Below are positions 57,502-64,000 of a DNA stretch of 64,000 bases, in pieces. Every line of letters begins with the position of its first letter. Positions within the stretch are counted from its first letter, which is position 1. The notes beneath the pieces are model-generated. The model did no database searches. It worked only from the letters and a program-made list of their open reading frames with translations, and was not told where the DNA came from. Position numbers and translations under genes: made by a program. The stretch covers positions 3,844,001 through 3,908,000 of the forward strand of contig JBBMOL010000013.1 of the NCBI GenBank assembly GCA_037954665.1. The letters run 5' to 3'. The DNA is from Laguncularia racemosa. Taxonomy: Eukaryota; Streptophyta; Magnoliopsida; Myrtales; Combretaceae.

Positions 57502-57741
57502 ATGCACATCCTCAATTCTTCCTCTTCTCTCTCCTCATTCGAGATCTTTCTCGAGAACCCCTGCTATGCTAATACCGATTTGTTTCGTTCTCCTAGGAAC
57601 TACCTCTTCAAGATGAGAACTTTTGACCCTGATGCCACCAGTGATGATGGAGGCTACAGCAATGGTGACGGTGAAGACAGTGCACATCGAAGATTCTTCA
57701 AAACAAGAAAATGGAATTGTTTCAAAGCCATATTTTGTTGA
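57502..57741 (+). CDS. Small acidic-linker protein, family member 2 (79 aa)
   Basis: Function unknown; no named family recognised. It starts MHILNSSSSLSSFEIF, then ENPCYANTDLF, SPRNYLFKMRTFDP, an acidic linker with DGG and GDGEDS, and ends FFKTRKWNCFKAIFC. Two cysteines (residue 21 in ENPC and the one in KWNCF) are shared with the 39411 protein; the final C is not. The serine-rich stretch after MHILN is an insertion relative to that paralogue. ATG 57502 is chosen over the in-frame upstream ATG at 57352 because the TATA box lies between them and the paralogue begins at the same Met. The basic-aromatic tail after an acidic linker looks like a short interaction motif; that is inference. A downstream module follows at 57920. 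Strongest gene candidate in the window. Confidence 0.7.
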   Translation: MHILNSSSSLSSFEIFLENPCYANTDLFRSPRNYLFKMRTFDPDATSDDGGYSNGDGEDSAHRRFFKTRKWNCFKAIFC

Positions 57742-57919
57742 TTCCGTTGAATAAAAGTTTATTGTGAGTTAAGTGCTACGTCGCATGTCGCATGTCGCAT
57801 GGGAAGTGTTTGATTCCACGAAAGATGTTCCATTAAATACATTGTGTTTGTGTGTGTGGTGAAAATGGTTTTTCTGTATTTCTTTTTTCAAAAGTTTGTC
57901 TTAATTAAAGGTTCAAAAT

Positions 57920-58430
57920 GATCTAGCATAAAGTTGGTTCATCAGTTTGATGTTTCCTGTACTCTGGCTTCAATTCATTTGTTTATGGATTGCTTTCGTC
58001 GTACGTTTGGAGATCTTTTTTGTGATGTTGCAGCAGATGAGAACTGAATAACATGTACAATAAGCAGGGATGAAAAATCTTTATGTCAATAATTTTATCA
58101 CTTCCAAGTGGCAGAACACTAATTTCTCACCCTTTTTTTCCACAGGCAATATGAAAATTTAAGCAAATCCATAAGCAAGTCATCAAGACAGTGAAGTAAC
58201 CTTATATAATATAGGCCTGATAAGACTTCCAGTCTCATGGTCAATCCCTTGAATTTGATAAGAAGACTATGACATGATGAAGCATCAGATAGAAGGGCAA
58301 ACAGATCATGACATAAAAAGAAAACCAGTATCTGTCTTCTTTTATTCCTATTCGTGTATTTATGGCAGACATTTTTCCTACAAACCTTCAACCTGTTGAA
58401 GTGGAGATGAGAGTTTGCACCGAAACGTTT
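57920..58430. repeat. Downstream module of the small-gene unit, copy 3
   Basis: Very similar to 47565-48045 (CAAGTGGCAGAACACTAATT, GGCAATATGAAAATTTAAGC). The minus strand at 58255-58200 reads QIQGIDHETGSLIRPILYK, related to the VIDHDTG frame of copies 1 and 4 but frameshifted after SL. Confidence 0.7.
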
Positions 58431-58431
58431 G

Positions 58432-58965
58432 AAGATAGATGCATGAATGATTTGAAGGAACTAGTTAAATGGGTTAAATCTAATGAAGTGAGAAAACAGT
58501 TTTTAGGCATTAACATATGTACATAAAAAATTTTGATACGTGATTTGTGAATTTCATTCCGAAATTCTTTTAAATTCTAGCATGGCATCTGCTTATTTGT
58601 TTTAGATTTTTCAATCTTGTGATACTCATATATATATATATATATATATTAAAAAAGAAAAAGAAATTCCCGTGATTCAAAGGCGTGAGGCTAAAAAAGT
58701 ATTTTTAAAGCGCACGGCACAGCTCTAGTACTTTTCAATTCACACCTCTTAAGTCTCCACTTAAACTCTAGGTAATGACAACTGGTATACTAGGAAAAGG
58801 ATACTTCCAATTTTTATTTTTTTTAATGATGTTCTTTAATTTTGTAAATTAATGATTTAAATTGTCTAGATTTTTAAGATATCTTATATATTATTATAAT
58901 TTTTTTTTAATTTTAATCATTAATTATATCCAGACATCTTAAATGAATAATATTTTAGAATGTTG
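58432..58965. other. AT-rich spacer
   Basis: Holds an (AT)n tract at about 58628-58648. No gene. Confidence 0.4.
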
Positions 58966-59220
58966 CTACTTCAAGAAGGGCTGACTGAAAGCGGGAGAAA
59001 TTGATGGATGATGACGACATGTTCTTTGGCTGGGAGGACTGGAAAGTGGGAGGATCGGCGCTTTGTTAAAAACTACAAAGTTCACAGACATGAACATCCG
59101 AAAATCTGGCAAAAGGTTCTCGTCTGCTGTCGGCATTACATGTACATAATCTGATCCTAGATCGTGTATCAGAACAAAGGAATTGGGTGACTCGCAGAGC
59201 ATTGGTGTGCTCGAGTACAT
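58966..59220 (-). CDS. Unrecognised 84-codon frame
   Basis: The minus frame starts MYSSTPMLCESPNSFVLI and passes through HVMPTADENLLPDF. The block is GC-richer than its flanks, suggesting former coding sequence. No domain recognised; the C-terminal third is proline/serine-rich. No promoter or splice pattern was found. It is immediately followed on the plus side by the fourth downstream module, so it may have replaced the small gene in this copy. Confidence 0.25.
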   Translation of the reverse strand: MYSSTPMLCESPNSFVLIHDLGSDYVHVMPTADENLLPDFRMFMSVNFVVFNKAPILPLSSPPSQRTCRHHPSISPAFSQPFLK

Positions 59221-59276
59221 TTTGCATCAATGCCTTCAGTGCAGAGAGTAGTTCGCATCTGATGATCTAGCCAGAA

Positions 59277-59915
59277 GTTGGTTCATCAGTTGATTTCCTG
59301 TATTCTGGCTTCAACTCGATCGTAAGTTCCTTGATTGCCTCCTTTGTTGTTGTAGAGTAGTAGACACAAGAGGTCTATAAGGACATCTTTCATGAATTGC
59401 TGCAGACGAGAAAAAGCAATTGAAAAACATGTTAAGGTAAGCAGGATGAAAAATCACAATGCTATCAAATTTACTAAGAGAGTTGCATACTTCAGGTTGA
59501 TCAGTCTCTTGGATTTACTGTCTCGAGTCCAATTCTCTTGCCTCTCAAAGAGCCTAAACATAATTTCCTCCATCTCCGCGCGGTCCCCTCTTGTTCTTTT
59601 CATCTCTGGCGCCTTGACTTGGATTTTCTTCTTTCCCTATTTCACAGAATCAGCTTCCTACATATTGTGCTCATCAATTGCAGCTGTAGCATATGCATTT
59701 TTTCATCAGAACAAAAACGGAAGGGGGAGAGAGAGAGAGAGCATGAATTATTAAGCGGCAGTAGATCGTTCGTGCATTTACACCTAACCATCCACCCATT
59801 TTGTAAATCAATATGCAAGTCATGAGTCCAGTAGGCTAAACCATACGGGGCATAGGCCTCATAAGACTTCTTTCCAGTGTCATGATCAATCACCTTAATT
59901 TGATTAGAGAATTAG
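59277..59915. repeat. Downstream module, copy 4, with the best-preserved opposite-strand exon
   Basis: AGAAGTTGGTTCATCAGTTG and TATTCTGGCTTCAACTCGAT match the other copies. On the minus strand, from about 59900 after CAAATTAAG, the frame VIDHDTGKKSYEAYAPYGLA, then YWTHDLHIDLQNGW stays open to 59642. This looks like one exon of an unrecognised gene; copies 1-3 are shorter and more damaged. Confidence 0.55.
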
Positions 59916-60148
59916 GAGATAATAAGCATTTGATGTATGCATGAAATAGGCGGCACAGGGACAAATAGATTATATCATAAAACAGAACCTGTATCTGTCT
60001 TTATATATATATACGTATACGTGTATGACCGTTTCACGGTAGAATTTCCCATAGTTCTCAATGTTCTCCTTATGAGGCCTCGTGTCAAACTTGTTCAGTA
60101 TTCTTACCTTCTACTGATATTTTTCCCACTAATAACATTAATTAACTC

Positions 60149-60350
60149 TGTTATAAGATCTGTAAATTAATGTATAATTGTCTTTCCTATATTAGAGAGT
60201 AAAATTATAGGAATAAATTAGGATACTAACTTAATTAGAATTGATTTTATTTCCTTTTCTAGCTACATTGTAATTGTGCATAAAGTCTTCATTCTACAAT
60301 TAATAAAATATGAGAGAAAGTTCTCTATTTCACATATTGATCTCATTACA
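60149..60350 (+). mobile_element. 5' LTR of a Ty1/copia element, 202 bp
   Basis: Starts TGTTATAAGATCTG and ends TCTCATTACA, directly followed by the primer-binding site. A TTAATAAAATATGAGAG stretch near its 3' end can serve as polyadenylation signal. The preceding AACTC is a candidate target duplication; the 3' LTR lies beyond the window. Confidence 0.88.
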
Positions 60351-60363
60351 TGGTATCAGAGCC
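60351..60363 (+). promoter_or_regulatory. Primer-binding site, initiator tRNA-Met type
   Basis: TGGTATCAGAGCC begins immediately after the LTR, the canonical site for minus-strand priming in plant copia elements. Confidence 0.92.
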
Positions 60364-60976
60364 TTAGGCTCGTTTTCTAATTTTTTAAATTTCCGAATAT
60401 TCATCACAAAAAAAAGGAAAATTTACGTTTTTTTTTCTTCAAAGTCATTGGTTCGGGTGACTATTTTATCTCACCGCCATCCTAGGGAGGTGCACCTGGT
60501 GTTTCCTAACCGACCCTCAAAATCCGACAACCGAGTTCCTCGCGAGTGGGCTTCACGCGCCACTCTTGTCCTTCATCTCTCTCTCACGCGTCGGCGAGTG
60601 AAGGCTCGTGGTTGCTCCAGTGGTGGTCCGACTTCTTCTCCTACGTCGTCCAAGCGTCTCCGATCACATTCCGATGTTGGTTTGGTGTTTGGAATCTGGG
60701 TCTGAAACGGGAACGTTTTTCCAAGTATTTCTCGTAACGTTTTTGTTAGTTTTTACGTTTTGGTGTTGCGATCTGGGTATTGATCTGTTCTGGTGGTGTC
60801 GTGGTGATTGAGATCTGGGTGTATTGGTCTCTTCCAGTGTTTTCATGGTGGTTGGGATCTGAGTATTGATCTGTTTTTATTGTGGTAGACAATCTGAGTA
60901 CTGTTACTCGCAGTTGCGGTTGCTCGGTTGATTTTGATTTTCTATTTGGAGGCTGTGACATTGGTTTTTGCCTAAG
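60364..60976 (+). other. 5' untranslated leader of the copia element
   Basis: GC-richer leader between primer site and gag. Overlapping short frames at 60310-60811 and opposite-strand frames are not taken as genes. GATCTGGGT-type phrases repeat (about 60770, 60810, 60855). Confidence 0.6.
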
Positions 60977-63900
60977 ATGAGTGAGATTAAAAGTGAACTG
61001 GTGCCCACTACGTCTAAGATTACGAAGTATAAATTGAATGGTACTAATTATGTGGAGTGGAGTAGAACTGTTAAGCTTTATCTTCGAAGTATTGAAAAAA
61101 ATGATCATTTGACTGAGAATCCTCCAAAGAATGATACTAGAAAAGCTTGGCTGTGAGATGATGCTAAACTATTTTTACAAATTATAAATTCTATTGAACA
61201 TGATGTTGTTGGTTTGATTAATCATTGTGAGTTTGTTAAGGAGTTAATGAAGTATTTAGAGTTCTTGTATTATGGTAAAGGAAATGTGTCTAGAATGTAT
61301 GATGTATGCAAGGCCTTCTATCGTGCTGAGAAAGAATCTAAGTCTCTCACAGTATATTTTATGGAATTTAAAAAGACGTATGAGGAACTAAACATGCTCT
61401 TGCCATTTAGTACTAATATTAAGGTGTAACAGACTCAGAGAGAACAAATGGCAATAATGAGTTTCTTGAGTGGTCTAACTTCTGAATTTGAAACTGCCAA
61501 GTCTCAGATTCTTTCGAGTTCAGAAGTCAACTCACTCCAAGAAGTTTTTAGTCGACTATTACGTATAGAGAATACTCCATCTAATCAGCAGTCTAGCGTT
61601 TTTGTTGCTAGAGGATGAGGGGGGAATGATGTTGGAAGAAAGAATAATAAAGGAGGAAATAATAATGATATTGTTTGCTATTATTGTAAGGAACCATGAC
61701 ATACAGAGCGATACTGTAAGAAATTACAGAATCGCAACCACCAGAGGACTCAGAATGCTATAGTAGCAGTTGCGGTTTCTAGCTCACCTTCTGAGAGGAC
61801 TATTAGAATCTTAGTTGATGAGTATGCTAAATTCTCCCAATATCAAGAGTCAATTAAAGAATCTCCATCAGTTGCAATTGTTGCTGAATCAGGTAAGAAA
61901 TGCCTTATTTCTTCCTTAGAAAAATGGGCCATTGATTTCGGTGCCACATATCACATGACAGGTAATCAAAAACTCTTCTCTAGCTTTCAGTCTCAAAAAT
62001 CGTCATCTTTTGTAACTATAGCTGATGGCTCACACTATAACATTAAGGGGTCTGGAACCATTGAAGCTACTTCCTCTATTACCCTATCATCTGTCTTGAC
62101 TTTACCTAGTCTTGCCTTCAATTTGATTTATGTGAGTAAACTGACCAAAGACTTAAACTGCAGTATCTCATTCTTCCCTGACCATTGTCTCTTTCAGGAT
62201 CTTATGACGAAGCAGATTATTGGTAAAGGACATGTATCAAATGGACTCTACTTTCTTGATGATGGGGTATCTAAGTTGATTGCATGCTCTAGTATTGTCA
62301 CTCCGTTTGAAGCACACTGTAGACTGAGACATCCTTCTCTACCTGTTTTGAAGAAGTTATGCCCTCAGTTTTATGATGTAACTTCAGTGGAGTGTGAATC
62401 ATGTCATTTCGCCAAACTTCGTCGTGTTACTTTAAGTCTTAGAATAAATAAATGGGTTGAGTCTGCTTTTGTATTAGTTCATTCAGATATTTGGGGTCCA
62501 TGTCCAGTTTTGTCTAAAACTAGGTTCAGATACTTTGTTACTTTTGTGGATGATTTTTCTAGAATAACCTGGATTTATTTTATGAAGAACCGTTCTGAAG
62601 TTTTTTCTCACTTTTCTGCTTTCTGTGCCGGGATTAAGACTCGGTTCAATGCTTCCATACATATATTGAGAAGTGATAATGCTAAAGAATGTTATAAGAC
62701 CTGTAAATTAATATATAATTTTACTCTCTAATATAGGAAAGACAATTATACATTAATTTACAAATCTTATAACAAGGGATTCTTCATCAGTCCTCTTGTG
62801 TTAACAGACCAGCACAAAATGGGGTGGCAAAGAGGAAGAACAGGCATCTTCTTGAGACGGCTCGTGCTTTACTATTCCAAATGAAAGTACATAAGCAATT
62901 TTGGGTTGATGCTATTTCTATAGCAAACTTCCTAATTAATCGGATGCCTTCAACTGTTCTTGGTGGAGATATTCCCTATAACATTTTGTGTCCTAACAAG
63001 GCATTGTTTCGAGACGTGCGACCACATATTACTAAATTGGACCCTAAAGCATTGAAGTGTGTATTTCTAGGCTATTCTCGCCTTCAAAAAGGTTATCGGT
63101 GTTTTTCTCTAGAGCTTAACAGATATGTGGTCTCAACCGATGTGATCTTTTTAGAGACAACTCCATTTTTTCCTCCACTAACTACGCATCCAAGTCAGGG
63201 GGACGAAGAAGAATGGTTGATTTACAAATCACCAAGTAAGCAAGTAGAAGTTGAACCTCTAGCTGAGCAATCTTATATTGAAACATCTTCTGTTGAGCAA
63301 TTAGTTCCAGCAAGACCACCAATTATTCATGTCTATTCCAGAAGGCAAGAGGCTAATGATACATGTCCTACACCAGCTCCTTCGTCATTTGATCCTCCAC
63401 CAAATGACCTTGATCAACCTATTGCGATTCGTAAAGGTACACGCCAATGCACCCTTTCCAAACCTAATTATTCCATTGCTAATTTTTTTTCCTATGATCA
63501 CTTATCTCCTTCATCTAGATCATTGATTACTTTGCGAGACTCTGTCTCAATCCCTAAGACAGTGAAAGAGGCTCTATCTCATTCTGGGTGGTATGATGCT
63601 ATGGTTGAGGAGATAAAAGCCCTTGATGATAATAATATGTGGGAACCAGTGGATTTGCCTGAAGGTAAGAAGGTTGTAGGGTGTAAGTGGGTGTTTGTAG
63701 TTAAATGTAATGCAGACAATTCAGTAGCTCGGCTTAAAGCCAAATTGGTGGCTAAAGGTTATGCACAGACATATGGAGTTGACTACTTTGATACTTTTTC
63801 TCCAATTGCCAAGCTTACTTCTGTTCATTTATTTATTTCTATGGCTGCCTCTCATAATTGGCCTCTACACCAATTAGATACCAAGAATGCCTTTCTGCAT

Positions 63901-64000
63901 GGAGATCTCGAAGAAGAAGTAAATATAGAGCAACCACCCGATTTTCTTACTCAAGGGGAGTATGGGAAGGTCTATCGTTTAAAAAAATCTTTATATGGGT
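60977..64000 (+). pseudogene. Ty1/copia Gag-Pol, interrupted, runs off the window end
   Basis: Gag starts at ATG 60977 (MSEIKSELVPTTSKITKYKL), with a zinc knuckle CYYCKEP*HTERYC near 61680 whose conserved glycine codon is a stop. Protease near 61930 reads WAIDFGATYHMTG, with F in place of the usual S of the catalytic DSG. The integrase zinc region (HCRLRHPS, then CESCHFAK) and catalytic parts (VHSDIWGP, FVDDFSRITW, LRSDNAKE) follow to 62690. After an 85 bp palindromic insert the frame changes and stays open from 62776 to the window end, covering GILHQSSCVNRPAQNG, the LGYS integrase tail, and the start of RT (GCKWVFVVK, AKLVAKGYAQ, LDTKNAFLHGDL). Stops at 61156, 61427 and in the zinc region disable gag. 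The long open RT side suggests a fairly young insertion. Confidence 0.9.
62690..62774. repeat. 85 bp palindromic insert made of LTR tips, inside integrase
   Basis: The left arm, TGTTATAAGACCTGTAAATT and 11 more bases (62690-62720), repeats the start of the element's own LTR (60149). The rest (62721-62774) is the reverse complement of LTR positions 1 to about 54, ending CTTATAACA. Both outer ends are therefore the same LTR terminus facing outward. It replaces roughly a dozen codons between NAKE and GILHQ and shifts the frame. Confidence 0.88.

Noticed and set aside
57195..57572. 125-codon frame overlapping the start of small gene 2
   Set aside because: It begins upstream of the TATA box and is in a different frame from the conserved protein; the conserved promoter block explains the sequence similarity.
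59392..59825. Two plus-strand frames in downstream module 4
   Set aside because: They are shadows of the better-supported opposite-strand exon and are not conserved in the other module copies.
60310..61108. ORFs in the copia leader on both strands
   Set aside because: They overlap the LTR end, primer site and gag start; the leader is non-coding in this family.
1..64000. tRNA and rRNA genes
   Set aside because: Looked for GGTTCGA-type T-loops with matching stems and for conserved rRNA segments; none was convincing by eye. A covariance-model scan would settle it.

Overview
The window looks like a repeat-rich, low-gene stretch of a dicot (probably woody) plant nuclear genome. It is strongly AT-rich with many (AT)n microsatellites, and is built mostly from plant-type transposable elements: Ty3/gypsy, Ty1/copia, hAT with BED zinc fingers, plant-mobile-domain/PP7-like elements, MITEs and a pararetrovirus-like relic. 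I cannot name the species. Nothing bacterial (operons, Shine-Dalgarno sites, CRISPR) and no tRNA or rRNA gene was seen.

Layout. 1-4079: 5' part of a minus-strand Ty3/gypsy element (degenerate gag, leader ORF, primer-binding site, probable LTR). 4080-7807: AT-rich intergenic DNA. 7808-10637: solo LTR A, carrying an open pararetrovirus-like fragment at 9231-9598 inside a TA repeat. 10638-14624: intergenic with a foldback MITE. 14625-16669: solo LTR B. 16670-19600: intergenic with hAT-type MITEs. 19600-22151: duplicated unit 1. 22152-25500: hAT element 1, transposase broken. 25650-34980: plant-mobile-domain gene on the minus strand, cut in two by hAT element 2 (26549-34111), which is itself split by a block carrying a dead Ty3/gypsy pol. 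34985-35900: array of about 145 bp repeats. 36590-38700: duplicated unit 2. 39411-39644: intact small gene. 42520-45300: second plant-mobile-domain element with its own array, in inverted orientation. 46000-46700: unrecognised GC-richer ORFs. 47250-59915: degraded copies of the small-gene unit, MITEs, solo LTR C (minus, 52793-54862) and a second intact small gene at 57502-57741. 60149-64000: Ty1/copia element, running off the end.

The only host-gene candidates I would defend are two paralogous genes of 77 and 79 codons (39411-39644 and 57502-57741). They share an N-terminal block, a central SP.N.LFKM.TFDP block, an acidic linker with DGEDS, and a C-terminal FFK..KWNCFKA.F block. Each has a TATA box about 90-125 bp upstream of its ATG and a shared promoter block. 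Broken relatives lie at about 20.39, 47.25 and 55.6 kb. A downstream module is present four times. I do not recognise this family; it is the best candidate here for something undescribed.

The history can be read from nested insertions. An ancestral unit duplicated several times. Solo LTRs, hATs and MITEs then landed in the copies, and the paralogous empty sites allow several insertion boundaries and target-site duplications to be read directly. All calls were made by eye without database searches.
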